Shown here piece by piece: positions 1-5,138 of a stretch of DNA of 22,082 nt. The translations under genes and the position numbers were made by a program. This stretch comes from a virus. The notes under the pieces are model-generated. The model saw only the letters and a program-made list of their open reading frames with translations, made no database searches and was not told where the DNA came from. The stretch covers positions 1 to 22,082 of the IMG/VR virus record IMGVR_UViG_3300010885_066606. One strand, 5' to 3'. Position 1 is the stretch's first letter. Every line of letters starts with the position of its first letter.

Positions 1-186
1 GGCCAACATATAACGGAGATCTTCATCTGTGCCTGTAAATTGAACCACCGGATTTCCCCCACCTGGTCCGTGCCAATTTAAAACGTTTAATAATATGTTT
101 CTCTTTTCCAAAAGATCCCAGAAATTCTGATCTTCCTTTTGATTGCCTGTGAATGGAATGCAGTCCATCTCGATCGTTTTTGTCAT
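1..186 (-). CDS. Hypothetical protein, 3' part cut by window edge
   Basis: The reading frame opens with ATG at 186 and stays open for 62 codons to the left edge of the window, so the C-terminus is missing. The product begins MTKTIEMDCIPFTGN and includes a Gly/Pro-rich stretch (WHGPGGGNP) followed by VVQFTGTDEDL. I see no signal peptide, membrane segment or known domain. A TACATTTATA promoter-like motif lies 14 bases upstream of the start. The gene appears to be the last of the minus-strand series in this window. No function can be assigned. Confidence 0.6.
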   Translation of the reverse strand, partial: MTKTIEMDCIPFTGNQKEDQNFWDLLEKRNILLNVLNWHGPGGGNPVVQFTGTDEDLRYMLA

Positions 187-199
187 TGTTATATTGTTT

Positions 200-210
200 C
201 TATAAATGTA
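200..210 (-). promoter_or_regulatory. Promoter-like motif TACATTTATAG
   Basis: On the minus strand this reads TACATTTATAG, close to the Bacteroidetes -7 box TAnnTTTG but with A in the last position. Near-identical motifs precede several other minus-strand genes here (894-904, 6254-6264, 6792-6802) and the repeat genes. No clear -33 TTTG box is visible. Assignment as a promoter is inference. Confidence 0.35.
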
Positions 211-259
211 CGTGATTTTTACGACATGGAAAAATATTTGTTTTCTTAATGTAAGTATC

Positions 260-379
260 TTATATACTTAGCTGTTGTTTAGCAGAGAGTAACTCTAAGA
301 CTAATAAAATAATCATTTGCAGAAGTAAAAGCATATCAAGACATAGTGAGAATAATTCAGACTTATTTAGTCCTTGCAT
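260..379 (-). CDS. Possible small membrane protein, 39 aa
   Basis: An open frame from ATG at 379 to TAA at 260-262 encodes 39 residues starting MQGLNKSEL. Residues from about 10 to 32 are almost wholly hydrophobic (LCLDMLLLLQMIILLVLELL), enough for one membrane helix, followed by a short polar tail SAKQQLSI. It lies between the upstream repeat array at 404-476 and the promoter-like motif at 200-210. The length is marginal and there is no ribosome-binding signal, so it could be chance. It would be one of several tiny single-helix proteins in this window. Confidence 0.35.
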   Translation of the reverse strand: MQGLNKSELFSLCLDMLLLLQMIILLVLELLSAKQQLSI

Positions 380-403
380 AGAATAGACATCATAAGACCA
401 GGA

Positions 404-476
404 TACCTTTTTCGTTTTAGATACTTTTTTTGATTTTTATTACCTTTTTTGTTTCAAATACCTCTTTTGTTTCAAA
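404..476. repeat. Tandem 18-19 bp repeat around TACCTTTTTTG
   Basis: Four consecutive copies begin at 404, 422, 441 and 459 (spacing 18, 19, 18). The plus-strand core is TAC(C)TTTTTTG followed by TTT and A-rich sequence; the last two copies share TTTCAAA after the core. On the minus strand the core reads CAAAAAAGGTA. Isolated copies recur at 621-631 and 924-934. No good ORF runs through the array, so it is more likely a regulatory or protein-binding array than coding sequence. Confidence 0.6.
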
Positions 477-526
477 ACGTGTATATTTATAACTGTTGCC
501 ACTGTTCAACTAGTACTGTAAGTATT

Positions 527-649
527 TCAATCGGCGATAGCGTAGTCCTTAGTAAACGGAGCTGGTCTCATCTGAAACGGATCGATTGAAAGAAGCACGA
601 ACGCTACACGTAACACCCAATACCTTTTTTGATTTTGCAGGTTCGACAT
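527..649 (-). CDS. Possible small protein, 40 aa
   Basis: ATG at 649 opens a 40-residue frame ending in TGA at 527-529. The product begins MSNLQNQKRYWVLRVAF, has a hydrophobic patch (WVLRVAFVLLSI) and then a Pro-rich polar tail (DPFQMRPAPFTKDYAIAD). It follows the gene ending at 695 by 45 bases, like other consecutive genes here. A second start four bases upstream (653) opens a different 34-codon frame that looks less protein-like. One copy of the CAAAAAAGGTA motif falls inside the coding sequence (residues 7-10). Function unknown. Confidence 0.4.
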   Translation of the reverse strand: MSNLQNQKRYWVLRVAFVLLSIDPFQMRPAPFTKDYAIAD

Positions 650-694
650 TCATCCGTAAGACCTGAAGTAATTTTTTTGTTACGATGTTAATAA

Positions 695-892
695 TCAATT
701 CATAATTGTTATCAACGTCCACCAAAGATATGTTGTTATGACTAATAGAAGAGAGACAGCCCTCTTGTGATCATTATCAATTCCATCCGGTATGTGATTT
801 GACATCCACAAGAATGTTGCTATGACTGTTGTACATGTGACAGCCAATGCTGCCGTGATTATAACTAATATTAACCTGTTTGCATTTACCAT
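695..892 (-). CDS. Small two-helix membrane protein, 65 aa
   Basis: The 65-residue product has two hydrophobic segments, about residues 7-29 (LILVIITAALAVTCTTVIAT core) and 46-63 (AVSLLLVITTYLWWTLITIM), joined by a short polar loop HIPDGIDNDHKR. It is likely an inner-membrane protein; small two-helix phage proteins of this kind include holins, but nothing specific shows that here. The promoter-like motif at 894-904 almost touches the start codon, so if it is the true promoter the transcript would be leaderless. Confidence 0.6.
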   Translation of the reverse strand: MVNANRLILVIITAALAVTCTTVIATFLWMSNHIPDGIDNDHKRAVSLLLVITTYLWWTLITIMN

Positions 893-1063
893 ATTATAAA
901 TGTAATGAAAATAGGTTAATAAATACCTTTTTTGTATTGAGTTGTATATGCCTGGTCACTCGAAAGATAGATTTTTCCCCGAAGGCGTTTGTCTCTAAAT
1001 GGAGATTCTCCCTCTTTTCAGGATTCCTCCTCTTCTTCCATTCTTATTACCAGTCTCTACTAG
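893..1063. other. Stretch without a convincing gene
   Basis: No minus-strand frame with a start codon of useful length is visible. One frame (GESPFRDKRLRGKIYLSSDQ and onward to a stop near 913) reads plausibly but lacks ATG and is closed by TGA upstream, so it may be a decayed gene end. The stretch holds one arm of a 15-bp inverted repeat (997-1011) and a copy of the TACCTTTTTTG motif (924-934). Plus-strand frames here are hydrophobic antisense shadows. Confidence 0.4.
894..904 (-). promoter_or_regulatory. Promoter-like motif TACATTTATAA
   Basis: The minus strand reads TTTCATTACATTTATAA immediately before the ATG at 892. The 17 bases match exactly those upstream of the gene at 6399-6767. The closeness to the start codon implies a leaderless message or a wrong start choice. 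Confidence 0.35.
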
Positions 1064-1154
1064 TTATTTTAAGTTATTCTCTTTAGCTCCTCTAGTTATC
1101 TTGTCTTTACCACTCTTTGCTGTTATTTCCACTGATATAGGAGAATCTCCATTT
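997..1154. repeat. 15-bp perfect inverted repeat pair with 128-bp spacer
   Basis: AAATGGAGATTCTCC at 997-1011 is the exact reverse complement of 1140-1154. The right arm encodes the NGDSP part of the interrupted gene 1064-1333; the left arm lies beyond its stop. Such a pair could be the ends of an invertible segment or the remains of a duplication. No recombinase gene is present in the window. Confidence 0.6.
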
Positions 1155-1333
1155 GTCAGATACCTCTCGAACTGCCTTTGGACCAGAAATGTTTCTATCC
1201 AATTATCCAACCACTCATCCGTGTCATCTGTCCATATACTATTATATCCCCAGACTTTATTACGTATTGCTTCTTGTCATTCATTAAGTACTTTTTCTGC
1301 TCCCCATGCTTCTATTGTTTGCCTGTCTATCAT
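1064..1333 (-). pseudogene. Interrupted small gene (in-frame TGA at 1277-1279)
   Basis: ATG at 1333 overlaps the stop of the upstream gene by 4 bases (ATGA), strong evidence for a real start. The frame runs MIDRQTIEAWGAEKVLNE, then TGA, then continues in the same frame as QEAIRNKVWGYNSIWTDD and on through an acidic, Trp-rich part to TAA at 1064-1066, 90 codons in all. The sequence after the stop reads like protein. TGA in place of TGG would restore a Trp. TGA ends many other genes here, so recoding is unlikely; a nonsense mutation or an assembly error is more likely. Function unknown. Confidence 0.55.
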
Positions 1334-1668
1334 AGTTGTATCTGTTGGAACTTACTTATTACTGTCATTATCTGTTTTCTGAGATATGGTTCTAGTTCTT
1401 CATAATCTCCTTTGAACTCATCATAGTCATCTATATATTCTCTGCTGTCATCTTCACTGTGCCATATAGTATCTCCCATCCATTCTATGCATTGATATCC
1501 TGCTGTAGGTTCTAGTGTTACCCAGAGTATATATGCTGTGTCATCTCCTAATTGTTTGTATAGGTGGGTATTGATGTTCTCGACTGCTTGTAATAATTCT
1601 TGTATTTCTATGATGTTCATATCTACTATCTTTATTTTTGATTCTTGTCGTGGTTTAATTGAATTCAA
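1330..1668 (-). CDS. Hypothetical acidic protein, 112 aa
   Basis: The product is rich in acidic residues and aromatic pairs (for example EWMGDTIWHSEDDSREYIDDYDEF cut here into parts: EWMGDTIWHS then EDDSREYIDD) and ends with a Lys/Gln-rich tail. No signal peptide or membrane segment is visible. It overlaps the gene upstream (1655-1885) by 14 bases and the gene downstream by 4 bases, so these are translationally coupled. An internal Met at residue 17 (MNIIEIQELL) is a possible alternative start and would remove the long overlap. I do not recognise the family. Confidence 0.65.
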   Translation of the reverse strand: MNSIKPRQESKIKIVDMNIIEIQELLQAVENINTHLYKQLGDDTAYILWVTLEPTAGYQCIEWMGDTIWHSEDDSREYIDDYDEFKGDYEELEPYLRKQIMTVISKFQQIQL

Positions 1669-1885
1669 CTGGTTCTAATTGTTTTAGTATCTCTTTCCAT
1701 AATTCTTTATCTTGATACTCACAGATGATGTTACCTCCTTTACAGTAATATTGTATACTGCTGTTATCTTTTCTATCACTCCATGCCTGGTAACCAAAGA
1801 CGTCTTTCATCTTTACTTTCAGATGAGTATATCCATCTATGGTTATCGTCAGTGAATAAAAATTAGTGGTTATCTTGACAATCAT
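1655..1885 (-). CDS. Hypothetical protein, 76 aa
   Basis: The product starts MIVKITTNFYSLTITIDG, with alternating hydrophobic residues suggesting a small beta-rich fold, and ends KELWKEILKQLEPVEFN. There are two Cys (in YYCKGGNIICEY) but no clear metal-binding pattern. It overlaps the small gene upstream (1863-2024) by 23 bases and the next gene downstream by 14 bases. Function unknown. Confidence 0.65.
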   Translation of the reverse strand: MIVKITTNFYSLTITIDGYTHLKVKMKDVFGYQAWSDRKDNSSIQYYCKGGNIICEYQDKELWKEILKQLEPVEFN

Positions 1886-2024
1886 TGAATATTAGCATTA
1901 CTTGCCGTGTTTGTATTATACCATAGAGTCTTGGTGCCAAGTAGTGGATGCAGCTTAGACTATCTTGTCTGGTGATGATAGATTTATGATATGATTCTAT
2001 TATGTCTTCGGTTATTAGTTTCAT
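1863..2024 (-). CDS. Small hypothetical protein, 53 aa
   Basis: ATG at 2024 opens a 53-codon frame ending TAA at 1863-1865. The product starts MKLITEDIIESYHKSIITRQ and contains LSCIHYLAPRLYGIIQTRQ, without a membrane segment. It fills the gap between the genes ending at 2055 and starting at 1885 and keeps the overlapping-gene style of the neighbourhood. Codon use resembles the neighbours. Function unknown. Confidence 0.5.
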   Translation of the reverse strand: MKLITEDIIESYHKSIITRQDSLSCIHYLAPRLYGIIQTRQVMLIFNDCQDNH

Positions 2025-2054
2025 GAGTCTAGTCTGCTTTCTATTAGGCGCATA

Positions 2055-2429
2055 TTATATCGTCTTTTGCTTTTCTATGTCTAGATTAGTCTCTGTGCGC
2101 TTCCTGGATATGATCATATGCTTAGATGCTTCTACTGCTTTAAAAAAGATCTTATGGGCAGCGCTTTGGGACATCTGTTTACTTGACTCAGTACACAACC
2201 AGGTAATCCCCATGTCAGCTATATCAGCAATAGTTCCCCAAAGTAAGTAATAGTGCACTTTGAGTTTATTGGATCTTTTACCTCTAGTGCCATATACCCA
2301 TTTTCTTGTAGTAGTTCCCATGCTATGAATCTCTTTAGGGTATAATACTGATTTCCCCAATGCTAAATGCTTGCCATTGAGCTCTGTTTGTATAATGATC
2401 TTTATGTCTGTCTTTATGATATTATTCAT
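2055..2429 (-). CDS. Hypothetical basic protein, 124 aa
   Basis: The first half is mixed (MNNIIKTDIKIIIQTELNGK) and followed by a basic stretch (TTTRKWVYGTRGKRSNKLKV), which could contact nucleic acid. The C-terminal half contains SSKQMSQSAAHKIFFKAVEA, possibly helical, and a charged tail. No known domain is recognised. The start overlaps the end of the gene at 2422-2625 by 8 bases, supporting coupled translation. Confidence 0.6.
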   Translation of the reverse strand: MNNIIKTDIKIIIQTELNGKHLALGKSVLYPKEIHSMGTTTRKWVYGTRGKRSNKLKVHYYLLWGTIADIADMGITWLCTESSKQMSQSAAHKIFFKAVEASKHMIISRKRTETNLDIEKQKTI

Positions 2430-2625
2430 GCAATGCGATTTTTAGTTGTTCTTTTATTGGGAATACAGACATTGCTATTGCTCGATTAAACACACCCATC
2501 CATTGAAAGAAAACGCCCGCAGCTGGATTTGCTGGATATAGAGATCCGATAATAGGATGGGATTGAAAAGCTTTATATATATCGTGCACGTATCCTTGAT
2601 TATATTCGAATTTAATTTCTTTCAT
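2422..2625 (-). CDS. Hypothetical protein, 67 aa, MKEI leader
   Basis: The product begins MKEIKFEYNQGYVHDIYKAF and contains an aromatic Gly/Pro segment (GSLYPANPAAGVFFQWMGVF). Its first four codons match those of the adjacent SQLx repeat genes, and it starts three bases after the stop of the mini-array ORF (2629-2688). The rest has no SQLx repeat. A shared 5' end suggests that the repeat cassettes recombine through the MKEI start region. Function unknown. Confidence 0.6.
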   Translation of the reverse strand: MKEIKFEYNQGYVHDIYKAFQSHPIIGSLYPANPAAGVFFQWMGVFNRAIAMSVFPIKEQLKIALHE

Positions 2626-2628
2626 GTC

Positions 2629-2688
2629 TTAGAAAAAGTCGAGCTGTGAGTCGAGCTGTGAGTCGAGCTGTGAATTAATTTCTTTCAT
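2629..2688 (-). CDS. Mini SQLx repeat ORF, 19 aa
   Basis: ATG at 2688 to TAA at 2629-2631 encodes MKEINSQLDSQLDSQLDFF: the same leader as the longer arrays with only three SQLD units. Its ATG overlaps the TGA of the larger array upstream (ATGA), so it could be translated by re-initiation. It is either a minimal cassette or a remnant left by repeat deletion. The three units are identical at DNA level (CAGCTCGACTCA). Confidence 0.5.
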   Translation of the reverse strand: MKEINSQLDSQLDSQLDFF

Positions 2689-2882
2689 ATCTTGGAATTT
2701 TCTAGCTGTGACCAGAGCTGTGAGGCGAGCTGTGAGGCGGGCTGTGAGGCGGGCTGTGAGTCGAGTGGATGCCAAAGCTGTGAGGCGAGCTGTGAGGCGA
2801 GCTGTGAGCTGAGCTGCCAGTAGAGCTGTGAGGCGAGCTGTGAGCTGAGCTGCCAGTCGAGCTGTGAATTAATTTCTTTCAT
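2685..2882 (-). CDS. SQLx tetrapeptide-repeat protein (array A), 65 aa
   Basis: After MKEIN the whole protein consists of tetrads: SQLD, WQLS, SQLA, SQLY, WQLS, SQLA, SQLA, SQLW, HPLD, SQPA, SQPA, SQLA, SQLW, SQLE, then NSKI. Each tetrad comes from a 12-bp unit, CAG CTC NNN TCA, with Gln, Leu and Ser codons nearly fixed and one variable codon. I chose the ATG at 2882 because MKEIN recurs in the other arrays; the frame is open to 2972 but that stretch covers a terminator hairpin and the conserved leader. The stop overlaps the next ATG. The array is GC-rich compared with its surroundings. Molecular role unknown; similar Q[VL]xx tetrads occur, from memory, inside DUF6745 proteins. Confidence 0.7.
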   Translation of the reverse strand: MKEINSQLDWQLSSQLASQLYWQLSSQLASQLASQLWHPLDSQPASQPASQLASQLWSQLENSKI

Positions 2883-2934
2883 AAACCTTGATTTGTTAGA
2901 ATATAAAAGTACAAAAATAACCTGATCTAGAAAA
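2883..2934 (-). promoter_or_regulatory. Conserved leader of array A
   Basis: This 52-base leader recurs almost unchanged before arrays E (7657-7708) and F (7909-7960), and its gene-proximal half before array D. On the minus strand it contains TAGTTTTG in the E and F copies (a match to the Bacteroidetes -7 box TAnnTTTG) and TACTTTTATATTCTAAC in this copy. It probably gives each array its own promoter and 5' UTR. Confidence 0.5.
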
Positions 2935-2937
2935 GAA

Positions 2938-2969
2938 AGAGTGCAAAGTCTATTAGGAAATTGCACTCT
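2938..2969 (-). terminator. Rho-independent terminator
   Basis: AGAGTGCAA (2938-2946) pairs perfectly with TTGCACTCT (2961-2969) around a 14-base loop. On the minus strand the stem is followed by CTTTCTTTT. It lies 6 bases after the stop of the gene at 2975-3115, so it ends that operon before the promoter of array A. The plus-strand side also has a short T run, so it could work both ways. Confidence 0.7.
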
Positions 2970-2974
2970 CATTT

Positions 2975-3115
2975 TTACTTGTCTTCATGATAAATATTGG
3001 TTTCTGGCGCCAGATCTTCTTCTTTAAAATGATTTGGGTCGATCTTCAACATCTTACGTCGTGAACTTGAAACTAAAGCTACACAACACACTAGAATTAT
3101 TACTAACATTGGCAT
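2975..3115 (-). CDS. Small membrane-anchored protein, 46 aa
   Basis: The frame from ATG at 3115 to TAA at 2975-2977 encodes a hydrophobic N-terminus (MPMLVIILVCCVALVSSS) followed by a charged tail (RRKMLKIDPNHFKEEDLAPE). A Cys pair at residues 10-11 could be a lipobox-like site or simply part of a membrane helix. The second Met (3109) is an alternative start. The gene ends directly before the terminator at 2938-2969, so it is the last gene of its operon. The tail probably faces the cytoplasm by the positive-inside rule. Function unknown. Confidence 0.6.
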   Translation of the reverse strand: MPMLVIILVCCVALVSSSRRKMLKIDPNHFKEEDLAPETNIYHEDK

Positions 3116-3131
3116 GGGATTTACTTCTTTT

Positions 3132-3323
3132 TTAGTCTTCTGCTTCGTACGCCTCTTTTATAGAATTGACATAGAAATCTATAGCTTGATCTGCACTAGA
3201 TGTTGGCGGTTTCTTGCCTATAGTCTGATTCAGACACTCAGTATACCCCAGTGATCTACCATATTCCAATGCGTCCCTTACTTCATCAAGGACATCTTCA
3301 AGCATTATTGCTATTTCTTCCAT
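3132..3323 (-). CDS. Small acidic helical protein, 63 aa
   Basis: The product starts MEEIAIMLEDVLDEVRDALE and ends IDFYVNSIKEAYEAED. It is acidic and mostly predicted helical by eye, with one Cys and no membrane segment. It sits in a run of small genes with gaps of about 10-16 bases (3335-3520 upstream, 2975-3115 downstream). Function unknown. Confidence 0.6.
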   Translation of the reverse strand: MEEIAIMLEDVLDEVRDALEYGRSLGYTECLNQTIGKKPPTSSADQAIDFYVNSIKEAYEAED

Positions 3324-3334
3324 ATTATTTGATT

Positions 3335-3520
3335 TTATTCTTCGTCGTGTAATACAAGTCCAGACGACATATTACCACCCTGTTCTTTTAAATTCGAGTG
3401 TCCTTTTTTGATCAACTCCATTATCTTCTTCTTGATCTCCTTTATAGAAGTTCCGTATTGCTTAAGTTGATCTTGCTCATCTGGACTAAGTCCTTTAATG
3501 CTTTCTTTAACGTATGACAT
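3335..3520 (-). CDS. Small Lys-rich helical protein, 61 aa
   Basis: The sequence MSYVKESIKGLSPDEQDQLK followed by SIKEIKKKIMELIKKGHSNL looks like two amphipathic helices, the second strongly basic. The tail is NMSSGLVLHDEE. No known domain is visible. It lies 12 bases after the zinc-site gene at 3533-3769 in the same operon. Confidence 0.6.
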   Translation of the reverse strand: MSYVKESIKGLSPDEQDQLKQYGTSIKEIKKKIMELIKKGHSNLKEQGGNMSSGLVLHDEE

Positions 3521-3532
3521 TGAGTTGTATTT

Positions 3533-3769
3533 CTAATAAGTATCTGAAGTTTGCGAAGACTTAAGTCTATTTATCTCATAAGCTAGTTTAGGATCTCTAA
3601 TAACTTGGATTGATGATACTTCTTCGCTCTCTTTTCCTTCTGTAACTATTAGTCCTACAAATTTTTTGGTTTCAGAGTGAATAACACACGTATCTTTGTA
3701 CCCTAGTTGTACTCTCTTTGGGTGTATCTGAGTATCACATATTTTGCAATAATGTCTTGGTTCTTCCAT
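3533..3769 (-). CDS. Small putative zinc-binding protein, 78 aa
   Basis: Cys8 and Cys11 (CKIC) with Cys28 and His31 (CVIH) form a plausible CCCH zinc site in the first 31 residues. The rest is mixed polar, including an acidic linker (TEGKESEEVSS) and a C-terminal Ser/Thr-rich tail. Treble-clef or ribbon-like small proteins are common in phages, where they may bind nucleic acid or host proteins, but the target cannot be inferred here. Confidence 0.6.
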   Translation of the reverse strand: MEEPRHYCKICDTQIHPKRVQLGYKDTCVIHSETKKFVGLIVTEGKESEEVSSIQVIRDPKLAYEINRLKSSQTSDTY

Positions 3770-3824
3770 TAGTCTATAACTGTTTATTTAATGAATGTAT
3801 ACTTTATTTGTGATAGGGTAAAAA

Positions 3825-3938
3825 CTATTTCTTGTGCTCTTCTTTATAATATCTAGTCATTTTATTACTCTTCTTCTTTAATGAGAGAATAATAACAGTA
3901 ATAAAAAACATTATGAAAACGTAGTAATCAAGTAACAT
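3825..3938 (-). CDS. Tiny single-helix membrane protein, 37 aa
   Basis: ATG at 3938 to TAG at 3825-3827 encodes one hydrophobic segment (LDYYVFIMFFITVIILSL) followed by a basic tail (KKKSNKMTRYYKEEHKK). The start lies four bases after the stop of the holin-like gene (3943-4248). By the positive-inside rule the tail is cytoplasmic. Adjacency to a holin-like protein is suggestive of a lysis or membrane role, but nothing shows this directly. Confidence 0.5.
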   Translation of the reverse strand: MLLDYYVFIMFFITVIILSLKKKSNKMTRYYKEEHKK

Positions 3939-3942
3939 AGGC

Positions 3943-4248
3943 TTATTTTCTTTCTGAAATCATGAAATTCAATATAGTCTTCTGTAAATCATTGAGCGCT
4001 TGCGTATTGTCTTGTATTAGCTTTGACATCCGATCTCTCTCTTCTATAAGCAAATCATTCATCTCTTTCTGCACTCTGTCTATTTTCTCTTCTAGCATAT
4101 CATTTCTTTCTACTAGCTTTTGATATTGCTGGAATGCTACATATGCTAAGACGACCGTAATTACTCCTAGAATTCCATATTGGAGAACATAATTCTGTGC
4201 ACCTTCTGGCACCATAGCGTTTGTGACTTGAAGTAAAAGTGCTATCAT
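3943..4248 (-). CDS. Holin-like membrane protein with coiled coil, 101 aa
   Basis: A short N-terminal segment (MIALLLQVTNAMVPEGAQ) is followed by a membrane helix at about residues 24-41 (YGILGVITVVLAYVAFQQ) and a long charged coiled coil (LVERNDMLEEKIDRVQKEMN and on to the end). One helix followed by a charged coiled coil, with YGI before the helix, resembles the BhlA/UviB type of phage holin-like protein. No endolysin gene is visible nearby, so the lysis role is a guess. The ATG is preceded by TAAA, typical of Bacteroidetes initiation. Confidence 0.55.
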   Translation of the reverse strand: MIALLLQVTNAMVPEGAQNYVLQYGILGVITVVLAYVAFQQYQKLVERNDMLEEKIDRVQKEMNDLLIEERDRMSKLIQDNTQALNDLQKTILNFMISERK

Positions 4249-4281
4249 TTTATGTAGGATTTATTATCAATAAATATCAGA

Positions 4282-4431
4282 TTATTTATCAGATCTATAT
4301 CGTTCTATCAATCCTTTTGTATAAATTTTCAAACTTCCTAATTTTATATCTACTCCATTAAATGTAAGATAAAAAGTAAATAGGAGAAACGATATTATCC
4401 TAACGGTATTTAATTTATTAATGTTTTTCAT
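4282..4431 (-). CDS. Small membrane-anchored protein, 49 aa
   Basis: ATG at 4431 to TAA at 4282-4284 encodes 49 residues: a basic start (MKNINKLNTVR), a hydrophobic helix (IISFLLFTFYLTF) and a polar tail (NGVDIKLGSLKIYTKGLIER). The start overlaps the TGA of array B by 4 bases (ATGA), just as the mini-array overlaps array A, so it should be translated with the array. The first residues and helix could also be a signal sequence. Function unknown. Confidence 0.55.
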   Translation of the reverse strand: MKNINKLNTVRIISFLLFTFYLTFNGVDIKLGSLKIYTKGLIERYRSDK

Positions 4432-4589
4432 ATTTTGGAATTTTTTAGCTGCCAGTCGAGCTGCAAGTCGAGCTGTGAGAAGAGCTGTGAGAAGAGCTGT
4501 GAGTAGAGCTGTGACCAGAGCTGTGAGACGAGCTGTGAGTAGAGCTGTGAGTAGAGCTGTGAGTCGAGCTGTGAGTTAATTTGTTTCAT
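4428..4589 (-). CDS. SQLx tetrapeptide-repeat protein (array B), 53 aa
   Basis: After MKQIN the tetrads are SQLD, SQLY, SQLY, SQLV, SQLW, SQLY, SQLF, SQLF, SQLD, LQLD, WQLK, then NSKI, the same C-terminus as array A. The ATG at 4589 lies one base after the stop of the gene at 4591-4791; the frame is open to 4649, but starting there would overlap that gene by about 60 bases and lose the conserved leader. This array has no upstream copy of the conserved leader and lacks the W[RH]PL unit found in most others. It is probably transcribed with its neighbours. Confidence 0.7.
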   Translation of the reverse strand: MKQINSQLDSQLYSQLYSQLVSQLWSQLYSQLFSQLFSQLDLQLDWQLKNSKI

Positions 4590-4590
4590 T

Positions 4591-4791
4591 TTACTTACGA
4601 TCTTTATACCACGGATTAATACTATTATTCTTCTGGACTCTTGATCCAACCTTATTAAGATATGACCACGTATTGAACTCTATCTCTGACTCTGGATAAT
4701 ATGTTCTAAAACCTGGTTGCGTATTTACGATATTATCTCCTTTTGCAGAGATGCCAAATATAATGTGCTTTATTGTACTCATAACTTTCAT
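4591..4791 (-). CDS. Hypothetical protein, 66 aa
   Basis: The product starts MKVMSTIKHIIFGISAKGDN and contains GFRTYYPESEIEFNTWSYLN and a basic C-terminus ending WYKDRK. It sits exactly between arrays C and B, 15 bases after the first and 1 base before the second. An alternative start is Met4. No domain is recognised. Confidence 0.55.
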   Translation of the reverse strand: MKVMSTIKHIIFGISAKGDNIVNTQPGFRTYYPESEIEFNTWSYLNKVGSRVQKNNSINPWYKDRK

Positions 4792-4806
4792 TTTTATTAT
4801 TAAAAT

Positions 4807-5031
4807 CTAAAACGTCATTTCTAATTGTGAAATAAGCTGTAAATCAAGCTGTAAATCAAGCTGTAAATCAAGCTGTAAATCAAGTCTTGAATAGATTTGT
4901 GAATGGATTTGTGAGTCGAGCTGTGAGGCGAGTGGACGCCAAAGCTGTGACCTGAGCGTTGACCAGAGAGGTGAGTAGGACTGTAAGACGAATTGACGCT
5001 GACGTTGTGAACTAAAACTAATTTCCTTCAT
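4807..5031 (-). CDS. SQLx tetrapeptide-repeat protein (array C), 74 aa, diverged
   Basis: The protein begins MKEISFSSQRQRQFVLQSYS and then enters tetrads: PLWS, TLRS, QLWR, PLAS, QLDS, QIHS, QIYS, RLDL, then four QLDL-type units and QLIS, ending QLEMTF. The N-terminal third has drifted from the 12-bp consensus while leucine spacing of four is kept from residue 22. The DNA units in the C-terminal part differ from the other arrays (AGCTGTAAATCA on the plus strand instead of AGCTGTGAGTCG), so this array has expanded independently. The W[RH]PL unit is present. It follows the putative structured RNA at 5047-5138. Confidence 0.65.
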   Translation of the reverse strand: MKEISFSSQRQRQFVLQSYSPLWSTLRSQLWRPLASQLDSQIHSQIYSRLDLQLDLQLDLQLDLQLISQLEMTF

Positions 5032-5046
5032 AATTTTAATTTGTAA

Positions 5047-5138
5047 ACAATACTTCCAGTTAGATCAATGATACGCGGGTCTACATTGCCTTAATTATTC
5101 CGTGAGACAGGCGAGTACGGAAGCTGGTTTAGTATTGT
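5047..5138. ncRNA. Putative structured RNA / three-way junction
   Basis: ACAATACT (5047-5054) pairs with AGTATTGT (5131-5138), and CCAG (5056-5059) with CTGG (5124-5127), closing a junction with two hairpins: CAATG/CATTG (5066-5070 with 5084-5088) and TTCCGT/ACGGAA (5098-5103 with 5117-5122). Both loops are 13 bases and carry complementary GTCT (5079-5082) and AGAC (5105-5108), allowing a loop-loop contact. The segment lies in the 178-base gap between the DUF6745-like gene and array C, and could be a 5' regulatory element of array C. It does not fit a tRNA. The strand is not determined. Confidence 0.4.

Noticed and set aside
531-653. 34-codon ORF starting at 653
   Set aside because: Overlaps the 40-codon frame from 649, which has more protein-like composition; the two cannot both be likely genes.
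1277-1279. TGA read as Trp (alternative genetic code)
   Set aside because: TGA ends many genes here with overlaps to the next ATG, so it is an ordinary stop.
999-1405. Plus-strand ORFs of 75-127 codons
   Set aside because: They are hydrophobic antisense frames of the minus-strand genes at 1064-1668, with no upstream signal, and lie against the uniform gene direction.
2685-2972. Longer version of array A starting at 2972
   Set aside because: The extra 30 codons cover the terminator hairpin and the conserved leader; MKEIN at 2882 is shared with the other arrays.
4428-4649. Longer version of array B starting at 4649
   Set aside because: It would overlap the gene at 4591-4791 by about 60 bases; MKQIN at 4589 sits one base after that gene's stop.
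5047-5138. tRNA gene
   Set aside because: The closing stem is tRNA-like in length, but there is no T-loop GTTC consensus, no proper D or anticodon arm, and both loops are 13 bases.
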